Program-made: the position numbers and the translations under genes
Shown here: positions 18,480 to 31,186 of the stretch, piece by piece
Numbering within the stretch: position 1 is the stretch's first letter
Layout: every line of letters starts with the position of its first letter
Notes under the pieces: generated by a model
Told to the model about the DNA's origin: nothing
Seen by the model: the letters and a program-made list of their open reading frames with translations, nothing else
Databases searched by the model: none
Source of the DNA: Pseudomonadota bacterium
Lineage (GTDB): Bacteria; Myxococcota_A; Polyangia; GCA-2747355
Assembly (NCBI GenBank): GCA_016702545.1
Contig: JADJDT010000002.1
Span: 310,001 to 374,000 of the forward strand
Direction: 5' to 3'
Length of the DNA stretch: 64,000 bases

Positions 18480-19583
18480 ATGGAACTGCGCATCAACCGC
18501 ACCGCCTTGCTCAAAGGGCTGTACTTCGCGCAGAGCATTGCCGATCGTCGCAGCACGACGCCAGCCGTGGCCAACGTCCTGCTACGCAGCCATGGTCCGG
18601 ATACGATCGTCTGCGCCGCAACCGATTTGCGCATCGGCATGGTGGCCGAAATCCCGGCCGAGGTACGCCGCGAGGGTGGTGTCAGCGTCGGCGCGAAACA
18701 CCTCTACGAGATTGTCCGCAGCCTCTCCGACAACGAGCTGACGCTCTCACGCTCGGAAAACAACTGGGTCGAAATCTCGGCCGCCAAGGCCCGCTATCGC
18801 TTGGTTGGGCTCTCCGACCGGGACTTCCCGATGATCCCCGACCACCAGGAGGCGGAGTTCAAGGAGGTGCCGGCGGCAACCCTCAGCGACCTGATCAGCA
18901 AGACTATTTTTTCGGTCTCGAGCGACGACACGCGACCGCATCTGGCGGGCATCCTCTTCGAATCCAACGGAGAGGTCGCCAAGGCCATCTCGACCGACGG
19001 CCATCGCCTCACGCTGGTGCAGCGCGAGTGGGCCGGTGGACCCGTGCTGCGCACGGGCGTGGTGATTCCCCGCAAGGGGCTGCTCGAGCTCAGGCGCCTG
19101 GTCGAGGGCGTTGACGGCACCTGCGACATCGCCTTCGGCCGCGGCTACGTCTTCGTGCGCGTGGCCGATGTCGTCGTCAGCGTGGCCCTGGTCGAGGCCC
19201 AGTTTCCGCCCTATGACCGCGTGGTGCCCCACGACAACGACAAGCGGCTGGTGCTCGACCGCGTGACCTTTCTCGAGGCCCTCAAGCGCGCGTCGATCAT
19301 GTCGTCGGAGCGTTCGTGGGGCATTCGCATGGAGCTCGAAGGCAACGTGCTTCGCATCACCAGCGAGAACCCGGACCTCGGCGAAGCGCGCGAGGAGCTC
19401 GAGGTCGACTACGCCGGCGCCAAGCTGACGATCGGCTTCAATGCGCGCTACTTCATCGACGTGCTCAACGAGATGCGCGACGACGAGGTCTGCCTCGAGT
19501 TGAGCGGTGAGCTCGACCCCGGCCTGGTGCGACCCCGCGACAACCACGACTACCTCGGCGTGGTCATGCCGATGCGTATCTGA
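18480..19583 (+). CDS. dnaN: DNA polymerase III beta subunit (sliding clamp)
   Basis: The 367-residue clamp protein starts MELRINRTALLKGLYFAQSI and shows the three-repeat beta-clamp fold: repeat 1 with NVLLRSHGPDTIVCAATDLRI, repeat 2 with RPHLAGILFE and STDGHRLTLVQRE, repeat 3 ending PRDNHDYLGVVMPMRI (family consensus ...yllMPmri). It tethers polymerase III to DNA as a ring dimer. Normal length and normal place between dnaA and recF. Confidence 0.97.
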   Translation: MELRINRTALLKGLYFAQSIADRRSTTPAVANVLLRSHGPDTIVCAATDLRIGMVAEIPAEVRREGGVSVGAKHLYEIVRSLSDNELTLSRSENNWVEISAAKARYRLVGLSDRDFPMIPDHQEAEFKEVPAATLSDLISKTIFSVSSDDTRPHLAGILFESNGEVAKAISTDGHRLTLVQREWAGGPVLRTGVVIPRKGLLELRRLVEGVDGTCDIAFGRGYVFVRVADVVVSVALVEAQFPPYDRVVPHDNDKRLVLDRVTFLEALKRASIMSSERSWGIRMELEGNVLRITSENPDLGEAREELEVDYAGAKLTIGFNARYFIDVLNEMRDDEVCLELSGELDPGLVRPRDNHDYLGVVMPMRI

Positions 19584-19712
19584 GGCCAGCCGCGCCCCTC
19601 GGTCCACCAGCGGCGCCCAAGCCTGCTCACGCTCGCGCGCAGTGGACCCAGCTTTCGAGAACGAGCCCAGGCGACGGGAGAGATCCGACACAGTAGTGTT
19701 AGGCTGTCGCCC

Positions 19713-20876
19713 GTGATTCTCCATGGCCTGGAGCTGCAAGATTTCCGCAATCTGCAGCCGACGCGGCTCGCCTTCGATCCGGCGTTCAACCTGATCTACG
19801 GTGACAACGGTCAGGGCAAGACCAACCTGCTCGAGGCGGCCTATCTGCTGCTCTGCCAACGCTCGTTTCGCGCCGCGAGACTCGGTGAGCTGGTTCGCTT
19901 CGGCAGCGACCGCGGGGTGGTTCGTGGGGCGCTGCAGAGCGCGGGCGTCGAGCACCAGATCCAGGTCGTACTCGACGCGCGCGGGCGCCACACCGAGCTC
20001 GACGGCAAGGCGAGCCGCTCGCTGAGCCACTGGCCCCCCGGCTTCACCGCGGTGCTCTTCACCACCGACGACCTGACGGCGCCGCGCGGCAGCCCGGCCG
20101 ACCGCCGCCGCTTGCTCGACCAGGCTGTCGCCGCGGTCTGGGCCGCCTACGCCGAGCTGCTCCGCCGCTACGGTCGCGCCCTCCGCGCCCGCAATCGGCT
20201 GCTGCGCGAACGACCGCCCGGAGTGGCGGCGCTGCTCGATGCCCACGAGCCTCCGCTGGCCAGCCTCGGCGCCAAGATCGTGGTCGCTCGTCAGCGCCTG
20301 CTCGCGCAGCTCTTGCCCCGGGTCCAAGCCGCCTTCGCGCGGATCATCGGCGCCGACGCGCCGCAGCAGGTCGAGCTGCGCTACCTCGAGGGGTCGGCGC
20401 CCGACACCCCGGCCGCGCTGCCCTCCGAGGACGGACCCGGGGCGGCAGAGGCCGAGCGGTTGGCCGAGCGGCTGGCCGCCGGCTGGCGTCGCGATCGCGC
20501 CCGTGACCTCGCGCGTGGGCTGACCACGCATGGACCGCATAGCGATGATCTCGAGCTGCGCCTCGACGGCCGTCCCTTGCGCCAGCATGCGTCACAGGGG
20601 CAGGTGCGGGCGCTGGTGCTGGCCTTCAAGGTGGCGCAGATCCTCGACCTCCACAGCCGCTCCGGCGAATACCCGGCGCTCCTGCTCGACGACGTCTCGA
20701 GCGAGCTCGACGCGCTGCGCAACCGCTTTCTGCACGATTTCCTCGGCGAGGTCCGCTGCCAACTGCTGCTCACCACCGCCCGCCCCGAGCTCGTGCCCTG
20801 GCGCGGCCGCGGCGCCAGCTTCGAGGTCGTTCGTGGGACAGTCACCCAGCGCGAAGCGGACCCGGGAGCCGCTTGA
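19713..20876 (+). CDS. recF: DNA replication and repair protein RecF
   Basis: RecF is an SMC-like ATPase that helps load RecA at gaps with RecOR. The 387-residue protein starts (GTG at 19713) MILHGLELQDFRNLQPTRLA, with Walker A GDNGQGKTNLLEAAYLLL, signature region GQVRALVLAFKVAQ and Walker B PALLLDDVSSELDALR. All are typical. The stop codon TGA falls within the first unit of an 11-bp tandem repeat, so 3' slippage could extend the frame. Confidence 0.96.
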   Translation: MILHGLELQDFRNLQPTRLAFDPAFNLIYGDNGQGKTNLLEAAYLLLCQRSFRAARLGELVRFGSDRGVVRGALQSAGVEHQIQVVLDARGRHTELDGKASRSLSHWPPGFTAVLFTTDDLTAPRGSPADRRRLLDQAVAAVWAAYAELLRRYGRALRARNRLLRERPPGVAALLDAHEPPLASLGAKIVVARQRLLAQLLPRVQAAFARIIGADAPQQVELRYLEGSAPDTPAALPSEDGPGAAEAERLAERLAAGWRRDRARDLARGLTTHGPHSDDLELRLDGRPLRQHASQGQVRALVLAFKVAQILDLHSRSGEYPALLLDDVSSELDALRNRFLHDFLGEVRCQLLLTTARPELVPWRGRGASFEVVRGTVTQREADPGAA

Positions 20877-20923
20877 AGGCCGCTTGAAGGCCGCTCGAAG
20901 GCCGCTTGAAGGCCGCTTGAAGA
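20869..20923. repeat. Five 11-bp tandem repeats at the recF 3' end
   Basis: CCGCTTGAAGG is repeated five times (one internal T-to-C change, last base changed in unit 5). The first unit contains the last codons and TGA of recF. Because 11 is not a multiple of 3, units lie in successive frames. Confidence 0.9.
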
Positions 20924-21024
20924 GCCTCCCCCGGCCGTGGCCCTCCACGCCGCTTCTCGCTTTACCGGCGGTGACGCATATGCTACACTCCGCCGTCCTA
21001 AAAACACAATCCTTTCGGTAACCT

Positions 21025-23547
<2,523 letters not shown>

Positions 23548-23550
23548 TTA

Positions 23551-23571
23551 GGGGGGCTTTTCAAGCCCCCC
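23551..23571 (+). terminator. Hairpin terminator after gyrB
   Basis: GGGGGGCTT/AAGCCCCCC forms a perfect nine-base-pair stem with a three-base loop, three bases after the gyrB stop. There is no long T run after it, so it is not a textbook intrinsic terminator, but position and strength make a termination or mRNA-end role likely. Confidence 0.75.
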
Positions 23572-23573
23572 TC

Positions 23574-23600
23574 GGGGGTGAGGACGCGGTCCTCACCCCC
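23574..23600. terminator. Second adjacent hairpin after gyrB
   Basis: GGGGGTGAGGA and TCCTCACCCCC pair perfectly (11 bp) around a five-base loop, two bases after the first hairpin. Tandem hairpins such as these often separate gyrB from a converging neighbour; here pepA converges from the right. Confidence 0.65.
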
Positions 23601-23613
23601 TCACCCCCGAGTC

Positions 23614-24045
23614 GGCGCGCGATAAATGGCGCGCCGCGCGAGCGCTTGGTCGCGCTCGCGGATCTTGCTGCGGGGGCTTCGGTCCTGGGCGGTGGATTCG
23701 GGACGCAACAGGGTGCCGCTGGGGCGCTGCGCGCCCTTCGCTCTTGCCGTGCAGGCCTAGTTCGGGGCCCACTGGGGGCGCGCGATAAATGGCGCGCCGC
23801 GCGAGCGCTTGGTCGCGCTCGCGGATCTTGCTGCGGGGGTTGTGCGCCTCGACGGCGGATGCTGGACGCGACAGGGTGCCGCTGGGGCGCTGCGCGCCCT
23901 TCGCTCTCGGGGGTGGGCCCGCTTGGTCGCGCTCGCGGGTCTTGCCGGGGTTATGGCCTCGGGCGGATGCTGGACGAGACAGGGTGGCGCTGGGGCGCTG
24001 CGCGCCCTTCGCTCTTGCTTGGTCGCGCGCGCGGGTCTTGGTCCG
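23614..24045. repeat. Degenerate long tandem repeats between gyrB and pepA
   Basis: GGCGCGCGATAAATGGCG recurs at 23614 and 23777 (period 163 bp), and the blocks after it are nearly the same. GCTTGGTCGC recurs at 23644, 23807, 23921 and 24017, and a block containing GGGGCGCTGCGCGCCCTTCG occurs three times. Spacing shrinks (163, 114, 96 bp), suggesting partial deletions of an ancestral unit. No credible gene lies in 23548-24056. Confidence 0.85.
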
Positions 24046-24056
24046 GGGGTGTCTGT

Positions 24057-25568
24057 TCAGCTCCGCAGGGAGTCGCGGCTCACCAGGTACTCGATCAGCG
24101 TGGCCACGCCGAAGCCGGTGCCGCCTTGCGGGATGAAGCTCCAGTCCTTCTCGGCGAACGCGGGTCCGGCGATGTCGAAGTGAATCCAGGGCACGTCCTC
24201 GACGAAGGCCTTGAGGAAGAGTCCGGCGGTCGAGGCGCCACCCCAACGCTCGCCCGCGTTCTTCAGGTCCGCCACCGGCGATTCGATCTGCTCGTGTAGC
24301 CGGCGCGGCAGGGGAAGTGGCCAGACCTCCTCGCCCGCGCGACGTCCCGCCGCCAGGAAGCGCTCGACGACCGAGACGTCGCTGCCCATCACGCCCGCCA
24401 TGTGCGGTCCGAGCGCCACGACGACGGCGCCCGTCAGGGTGGCGATGTCGATGATCTCGTCCGGCTTGAGGCGCACCCCGTAGGCGAGCGCATCCGCCAG
24501 CGTCAGGCGCCCCTCGGCGTCGGTGTTCACCACCTCGACGGATTTGCCGGCGAGACCGGTCACGATGTCGCCGATTTTGTATGCGGAGCCGGAAATCATG
24601 TTCTCCGTCGCCGCCACCAGCGCATGGACCTCACACCGCAGGCCGAGCTTCGGCAGCGCGTTCATGACGGCGAGCACGGCGGCGGCGCCCGCCATGTCGG
24701 CCTTCATCCCGACCATGCTGGCGGTCGGCTTGAGCGAGAGGCCCCCGGAGTCGAAGGTGACGCCCTTGCCCACGAGGACGAAGCGCTGCGCCGGCTTCTC
24801 CTTGCCGCGGGGATGATAGGTCAGGTGCAGAAAGCGCGGTTCCTCCACGCTCCCCTGGGCCACGGCCAGGAAGAGCCGCATCTTCTGCCGCTCGCACTCC
24901 TTGGGGCCAAGGACTTTGCACTCGAGGCGCTCGTCGCGCGCCAGCGCGCTCGCCACCTCGGCCAGCTTCGACGGCGTCAGCTCGCCGGGCGGATCGTTGG
25001 CGAGGTCTCGGGCGAAGCACACTGCTTCGCCCACGATCTCCGCCCGCGAGAGCGCCAGCTGGGCTGGATTCCCGCGAAAGTCCGCCGCCAAGACGAGCTG
25101 AAGCTGCTCCAACCGCAGCGGCTGACGTCGCTCCGGCGACAAATGCCGATCGTAGCGGTAGGCAGCCAGCAGGACCCCTTCTACGAGGAACTGACTGACG
25201 CGTTCGGTCGCCGAGCTGTCCAGCGGAGGCAGTGCAGTGGCGACCCGCTTGACGTGAGTCCTGCGGGCGCAGTCCACTACCGCGGCCCCGTAGCGCCGCG
25301 TGTCCGATACGTCGAACTCGTCCCGTTTCCCGAGCCCTACCAGCAGCACGCGCCCGACCGGCAGCCGCCCGTGGGTGTGGAGCAGGACCGTCTCGCCCGC
25401 CTTGCCGACGAACTCCTCTTGCTCTACGACCCGACTGAGGAGTCCATCGAGCTGCTTATCGATTCGTTGAACGTCTTTTGAATCTGATACCTTGCCCTCG
25501 AAGACCGGTATCGCGAACAGGTCCGCCTCAAGCTTGTCCGGGTCATCCCAGAAGAATGTGGACTTCAT
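24057..25568 (-). CDS. pepA: Leucyl aminopeptidase (M17 family)
   Basis: The 503-residue cytoplasmic enzyme releases N-terminal residues from peptides using two metal ions. The C-terminal catalytic domain shows GKGVTFDSGGLSLKP (metal-binding Lys and Asp), MKADMAGAAAVL and the family signature NTDAEGRLTLADAL. The N-terminal macro-like domain is less conserved, as usual. Some M17 proteins (PepA/XerB) also bind DNA in recombination or transcription, which the sequence cannot decide here. It is monocistronic, converges with gyrB, and is divergent from the histone-like gene across an A/T-rich gap. Confidence 0.95.
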   Translation of the reverse strand: MKSTFFWDDPDKLEADLFAIPVFEGKVSDSKDVQRIDKQLDGLLSRVVEQEEFVGKAGETVLLHTHGRLPVGRVLLVGLGKRDEFDVSDTRRYGAAVVDCARRTHVKRVATALPPLDSSATERVSQFLVEGVLLAAYRYDRHLSPERRQPLRLEQLQLVLAADFRGNPAQLALSRAEIVGEAVCFARDLANDPPGELTPSKLAEVASALARDERLECKVLGPKECERQKMRLFLAVAQGSVEEPRFLHLTYHPRGKEKPAQRFVLVGKGVTFDSGGLSLKPTASMVGMKADMAGAAAVLAVMNALPKLGLRCEVHALVAATENMISGSAYKIGDIVTGLAGKSVEVVNTDAEGRLTLADALAYGVRLKPDEIIDIATLTGAVVVALGPHMAGVMGSDVSVVERFLAAGRRAGEEVWPLPLPRRLHEQIESPVADLKNAGERWGGASTAGLFLKAFVEDVPWIHFDIAGPAFAEKDWSFIPQGGTGFGVATLIEYLVSRDSLRS

Positions 25569-25746
25569 CCGTTCCTCGCTCGCCCTGTCAACGGGGGGCA
25601 GCCTATGCGCCCGCTCGAGTCCTTGTCAAAGCAGTTGCGCAACGACTTGTAACTGCATACGTTAATCGGGTCAGGCCGAGCCCGAGTCCTGTCAACAGCC
25701 CGGGGAGCCGACTTTACCTCGTGTTTGTAGACACTTGACCCCGCGG

Positions 25747-25775
25747 TTCCCACAGGGACTCGGAGCCTGTGGGAA
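25747..25775. repeat. Perfect 10-bp inverted repeat
   Basis: TTCCCACAGG and CCTGTGGGAA are separated by nine bases. The same TTTCCCACAGG string occurs just before the dnaA start (16609-16619). It may be a protein-binding site or, less likely, a terminator (no gene ends here). Confidence 0.7.
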
Positions 25776-25936
25776 AACGCACCTCGAGGAGTCCACAGAC
25801 CTCTCTTTGTAAACCCTCGTACCTAGATCAAATCTCCTGTGGAACCTGAGAAGTCGGCTGGGTTTCGCAACATAATCGGCTAGTTATCAGATACATGATA
25901 CAGTGCATAAATTATGCAAAATTATGCTAAATTAAC

Positions 25937-25965
25937 TTGACGATCACTACAATCACCATTAATAT
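25937..25965 (+). promoter_or_regulatory. Near-consensus sigma-70 promoter of the histone-like gene
   Basis: TTGACG (25937-25942), a 17-bp spacer, and TAATAT (25960-25965) match the vegetative promoter consensus almost completely, which is rare in such G+C-rich DNA. The start codon follows at 26003 after GGGAGG. Confidence 0.75.
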
Positions 25966-26002
25966 CAGTTCAAATTTACCCATTTTGGGAGGGTAACGCA
26001 CC

Positions 26003-26284
26003 ATGGCTGTGAAGAAGAACGTCGCGAAGGTCGCCAAGAAGAAGGTCGCCAAGAAGGTGGCCAAGAAGGTCGTCAAGAAGGTGGCCAAGAAGGTCGCCAA
26101 GAAGAAGGCGGTCAAGAAGGTCGCCAAGAAGAAGGTCGCCAAGAAGGTCGCCAAGAAGGTCGCCAAGAAGGTGGCCAAGAAGGTCGTCAAGAAGGTGGCC
26201 AAGAAGGTCGCCAAGAAGAAGGTGGCCAAGAAGGCCGCCCCGGTGGCGATGCCCTCGGCGCCATCGACTCCCTTCTCGTTCTGA
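26003..26284 (+). CDS. Lysine-repeat histone H1-like DNA-binding protein
   Basis: The 93-residue protein is almost entirely made of Lys-Val-Ala-Lys-Lys type repeats (MAVKKNVAKVAKKKVAKKVA...), ending in a short PVAMPSAPSTPFSF tail. Such AK/VK-rich proteins resemble the C-terminal tail of eukaryotic H1 and bacterial Hc1/AlgP-like proteins, and are expected to bind DNA non-specifically and compact the nucleoid. Nearly all lysines use AAG. The promoter is close to the sigma-70 consensus and the ribosome-binding site is strong, so the gene is likely highly expressed. It lies beside an A/T-rich gap, 2.5 kb beyond gyrB. The repeat DNA itself is prone to length change. Confidence 0.85.
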   Translation: MAVKKNVAKVAKKKVAKKVAKKVVKKVAKKVAKKKAVKKVAKKKVAKKVAKKVAKKVAKKVVKKVAKKVAKKKVAKKAAPVAMPSAPSTPFSF

Positions 26285-26599
26285 CCGTCTCGTTCGGAGC
26301 GGGCGCGAGTATCGCCGCCGACCCGAGGCGGCTCGCGGGGATCAGCCCTCGACCAGAGGGTCGGCCCGCCGCTTGGCCTGAGGCTCGGCCGGCGTGTTGC
26401 CAGGCGTAGGCTTGGCGAGCACGTCCCACGGCGCGAGCTCACCAGCGGCGGCTCTGGTTGGCTCCACGTCCCGGGGCTCGGCGCCCGGGCACGCGGCGGC
26501 GTTCGCGGCAAGCGTCGCGCGGCAAGCGTCGCGCGACAAGCGTCCGCGACAAGCGTCCGCTACTGGGGGCCGCGAGCTGCATCTGCGACCGGAGGGCAC
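26285..26599. other. Gap with short tandem repeat, no gene recognised
   Basis: This 315-bp interval between the histone-like gene and the small membrane protein contains a four-unit 13/14-bp repeat (26504-26557) and GGAGGG just before the next ATG. A minus-strand frame through it (26752-26342) has no recognisable features and I treat it as a chance frame. Confidence 0.6.
26504..26557. repeat. Four 13/14-bp tandem repeats
   Basis: Two CGCGGCAAGCGTCG units are followed by two CGCGACAAGCGTC units, head to tail, in the gap before the small membrane protein. Confidence 0.85.
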
Positions 26600-27157
26600 A
26601 TGCGCCCGAACGGGCTGGCTGCGCCAGTCATCGAGTTCGAGGCTGTGCTCCATGGGCCTCCCGAGGAGGCCTGCCAGACTCTTGCCCAGGCGCTCGCCAG
26701 CGGCTCGCTGCTCGGCGCGGGCTTGCTGCTGGGCGACTGTGGCCCTGATCACCTGACCTTCGTTGGGTCCACCGGCCTCCGCGGCTGCGTGCCCGATCGC
26801 GGGGAGCTGCGCTGGGTGCCCGCCCCGGTGGGGTCAGGCCTGCGCCTGAGCTGCAGGCTGTGGTGTGGCGCTCAGCGCCGCCGCGTCCTGCTTCGTGCCA
26901 TAGTGGTTGCCGCTGGGGCGTGGGCGTTCGTCACGCTGGCGTGGAGCTGGCTTCCGCTGCTAGCCATGCCGCTGGCGCTGCTCTTGGCAGCAGTGCTCGA
27001 TAGCTTGGGCTGGCGCACCCTACGCCGGCGCTGGGCAGCGCGCGTTCAGGCCGGCCTCCACAATATCGAGTGGCTCAGAGCATCGAGTGGCTCAGAGCGA
27101 GTGGCTCAGGGAACGACCAGCTCAGGGAGCGACCGGCTCCCCAGCGTCCTGCGGTAG
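26600..27157 (+). CDS. Hypothetical small membrane protein
   Basis: A 185-residue frame starts at ATG 26600, six bases after GGAGG. Residues about 97-135 (LLRAIVVAAGAWAFVTLAWS, then LPLLAMPLALLLAAVL) form one or two membrane helices, with Arg-rich flanks, so the product is probably an inner-membrane protein with a cytoplasmic N-terminal domain of about 90 residues. No family was recognised. The last 25 residues (ASSGSERVAQGTTSSGSD) come from a small DNA repeat (about 27066-27135) and overlap the 3' end of the converging DUF72 gene by 36 bp. Moderate confidence that it is a gene. Confidence 0.55.
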   Translation: MRPNGLAAPVIEFEAVLHGPPEEACQTLAQALASGSLLGAGLLLGDCGPDHLTFVGSTGLRGCVPDRGELRWVPAPVGSGLRLSCRLWCGAQRRRVLLRAIVVAAGAWAFVTLAWSWLPLLAMPLALLLAAVLDSLGWRTLRRRWAARVQAGLHNIEWLRASSGSERVAQGTTSSGSDRLPSVLR

Positions 27158-27901
27158 ATCGTCGCGCTCCCAGCCGAGACTGAGCGCCGCGCTGGAGAAG
27201 CGCCGCGCTTGCCGCTCCCCTTGCGGTCCGGCAAAGACCATCAAGACCTGTGGCTGAGCCAACGCCCACTCGACGAGGCGGTCGATTTGCCCCTCGTGGT
27301 AGTCGGGCGCTCTGAGGCGACAATAGACGGTCTCGAGCGCGACCGGGCGCAGCGGGTCCTCGGCCAGCGGATCGACGCAGGGCACGAGCGCGAGCTCGCG
27401 GCAGATCGCCTCGACCTCGCCGGCGCTCCAGACGCCATGCGGCTCCCAGACGTAGAGGCGGCCGGGCGGCCGCTCGATGTTGGAGAAGAACGCGCTCAGC
27501 CGCCGACGGTGCTCGGCCGTCGGGCTGAAGCTGGGGGGCGTATCGAAGATGACCGCACGCGCCGAAAGCGCCGCGCACGCCGCGAAGGTCGCGCGCCACG
27601 CTTGCTCGACGAGAGCGGTGGGGCGGAGCCCGCCGGCCTCCCTCAGAGCCGCACGCTCAGCGGCGGGCAGCGCGCGATAGACCCCGCTGTCCAGGTCGTG
27701 GGTGATCAGCCGGGACGCGCGGCAGCTCAGCGTGACGTTCGGCCGCAGCCCTTCTCGCCACCGCCCGAGGGCAGCCGGCCGCGGCGAACTCCAGAACGTA
27801 TCCTGGAGCTCGATGAGCAGCGGCCCCGCCGAGGCGCGGTTCGCCCGCACGCTCGCGCGCTGTGCCGCGTAGCCAACCAGCAGGCGGGGCAGAGGATCCA
27901 T
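27122..27901 (-). CDS. DUF72 family protein
   Basis: The 259-residue product (from MDPLPRLLVGYA) resembles DUF72/YecE proteins: LIELQDTFWSSPR early (family EI.sTFY), LSCRASRLITHD, VIFDTPPSFSPTAEHRRRLSAFF and VYCRLRAPDYHEGQIDRLVEWA near the C-terminus. The fold is a TIM barrel of unknown enzymatic function. The frame is open to 27934; I chose the internal ATG at 27901, but neither start has a good Shine-Dalgarno. It lies downstream of uvrB on the same strand (93 bp) and converges with the small membrane protein. Confidence 0.75.
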   Translation of the reverse strand: MDPLPRLLVGYAAQRASVRANRASAGPLLIELQDTFWSSPRPAALGRWREGLRPNVTLSCRASRLITHDLDSGVYRALPAAERAALREAGGLRPTALVEQAWRATFAACAALSARAVIFDTPPSFSPTAEHRRRLSAFFSNIERPPGRLYVWEPHGVWSAGEVEAICRELALVPCVDPLAEDPLRPVALETVYCRLRAPDYHEGQIDRLVEWALAQPQVLMVFAGPQGERQARRFSSAALSLGWERDDLPQDAGEPVAP

Positions 27902-27994
27902 CACCGTCGACGTATAGCGGATTGCCCAGCGCATTCAAAGCGGGATTGCGTGAGCGCGCGGGGCGACGCGGCGCGCGCCACGACCCGCGCAGGC

Positions 27995-30148
<2,154 letters not shown>

Positions 30149-30201
30149 GGTGCGGTCAGCATGGGTCGGTGGGTGGGGCCGGTCAAGGCGCGACGTAATG
30201 C

Positions 30202-30240
30202 CGCGACGTGTTGGCGCGACGTGTTGGCGTGACGTGTTGG
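30202..30240. repeat. Three 13-bp tandem repeats upstream of uvrB
   Basis: CGCGACGTGTTGG occurs three times head to tail (one T for C in unit 3), with a degenerate partial copy just to the left, in the 120-bp gap between the sugar kinase and uvrB. Confidence 0.85.
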
Positions 30241-30268
30241 CGCGTAGGGCCAGCGCGCCCGCCCCGTT

Positions 30269-31186
30269 TCAGTCCAACCGCAGCGTTGCCACCAGCGCCT
30301 CGACGCGGGCCGGATCGATCTCAGCGGGCAGCAGCGTGCCGACGTTGGCCACGGCGGCGGCCACGCCGAAACGGATGGCCTCCAGGGAACGCAGCCCGCG
30401 CTGCAGGCCACAGGCGATCCCCGCCGCCAGGCTGTCACCGCTGCCGATGGTGTTGACCACCGGGACGGGCGGCACGGCGCAGCGGTAGCTCCCGCTCTTG
30501 CCGCTGATCCAGACGGTGCGCGGGCCGTCGCTGACGACGACCCACCGTGCGCCCCGCTGATTCAGCTCGTGCATCGCGCGGCGCAGCGCGGCGTCGTCGG
30601 CGAGCTCGCGTCCGAGGGTCCGTCCGAGCTCCTGGCGGTTCGGCTTGACGAAGGTCGGCCGCTGCGCGAGCGCGGCGAGCAGCGCGGGCCCGTGGGCGTC
30701 GACCACCGTGGGCGTCGAGCCCGCGTGGGTCAGCAGCTCACGATAGAGCTCCGTCGAGCAGTCGGGTGGCAGCGAGCCGCTGAGCACGATGATGCTCGCC
30801 CGTGGCGCCAGCGCGCGATAGGCGGCGCAGAACTGCTCGAGCTCGTGACTACTGAGCGGCCCGGCCTCCTCGACCAGCTCGGTCACGCTGCCGGTCGCGT
30901 TGTCGAGCAGCGTGGTGCAGGTGCGCGTGGCCTCGGTCGTGGGGACGAGGGTGTGCACGACCAGGCGCGCCGCGAGATCGCGCTGCAACGCCTCGCCCGT
31001 GGGGCCACCGGCAAAGGAGAGCGCGTGGTGCGGCGCTCCGAGCAGGCCCAGCGCGCGGGCCGCATTGACGGCCTTGCCGGCGGCGCAGCAGACGACCTCG
31101 GCCGTGCGGTTGATCTCGCCGAGCTGGACCGCGGAAAAGCGCATGACCCGCTGCCAGGCGGGCGTCAGACCGACGGTTAGGATCAT
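30269..31186 (-). CDS. PfkB-family sugar kinase, 1-phosphofructokinase-like
   Basis: The 305-residue protein starts MILTVGLTPAWQRVMRF and has the FruK/LacC layout: GGKAvN-like AAGKAVNAARALGLLG, the KPNRQELGRTLGREL block, VVVSDGPRTVW and the C-terminal catalytic PfkB signature NTIGSGDSLAAGIACGL (base Asp in GSGDS). It would phosphorylate a sugar phosphate such as fructose-1-phosphate or tagatose-6-phosphate; the substrate is not certain. The frame is open to 31309, but the ATG at 31186 overlaps the stop of the CHAT gene (ATGA), giving the normal start. Its place at the end of the caspase/CHAT operon is unexpected. Confidence 0.88.
   Translation of the reverse strand: MILTVGLTPAWQRVMRFSAVQLGEINRTAEVVCCAAGKAVNAARALGLLGAPHHALSFAGGPTGEALQRDLAARLVVHTLVPTTEATRTCTTLLDNATGSVTELVEEAGPLSSHELEQFCAAYRALAPRASIIVLSGSLPPDCSTELYRELLTHAGSTPTVVDAHGPALLAALAQRPTFVKPNRQELGRTLGRELADDAALRRAMHELNQRGARWVVVSDGPRTVWISGKSGSYRCAVPPVPVVNTIGSGDSLAAGIACGLQRGLRSLEAIRFGVAAAVANVGTLLPAEIDPARVEALVATLRLD

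Larger units (their letters stand above)
25569..26002. other. A/T-rich intergenic region with inverted repeats, possible origin element
   Basis: The gap between divergent pepA and the histone-like gene differs sharply from its surroundings: 25868-25985 is mostly A/T, including two adjacent AATTATGC copies (about 25910-25927). To its left lie four CCACAG/CTGTGG motifs within 100 bp (25747-25756, 25766-25775, 25791-25798, 25836-25844). Two near-copies of GAGTCCT(T)GTCAA occur at about 25617 and 25684. A promoter for the histone-like gene is at 25937-25965. The arrangement (box-like cluster beside an A/T-rich block) resembles a replication origin, but no exact DnaA box is present. Confidence 0.45.

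Noticed and set aside
18747..20588. 613-codon minus-strand frame opposite dnaN and recF
   Set aside because: Both sense genes are certain; the antisense frame has no family resemblance.
23614..24045. CRISPR or insertion sequence
   Set aside because: Repeats are long, degenerate and irregularly spaced; no transposase frame, no terminal inverted repeats.
25817..25825. TTGTAAACC, a half-site of the BirA (biotin) operator
   Set aside because: The second half GGTTTACAA is absent at the right distance and no biotin gene is adjacent.
26342..26752. 136-codon minus-strand frame downstream of the histone-like gene
   Set aside because: No signal peptide, domain or ribosome-binding site; it overlaps the plus-strand frame at 26600 that has GGAGG and membrane helices.
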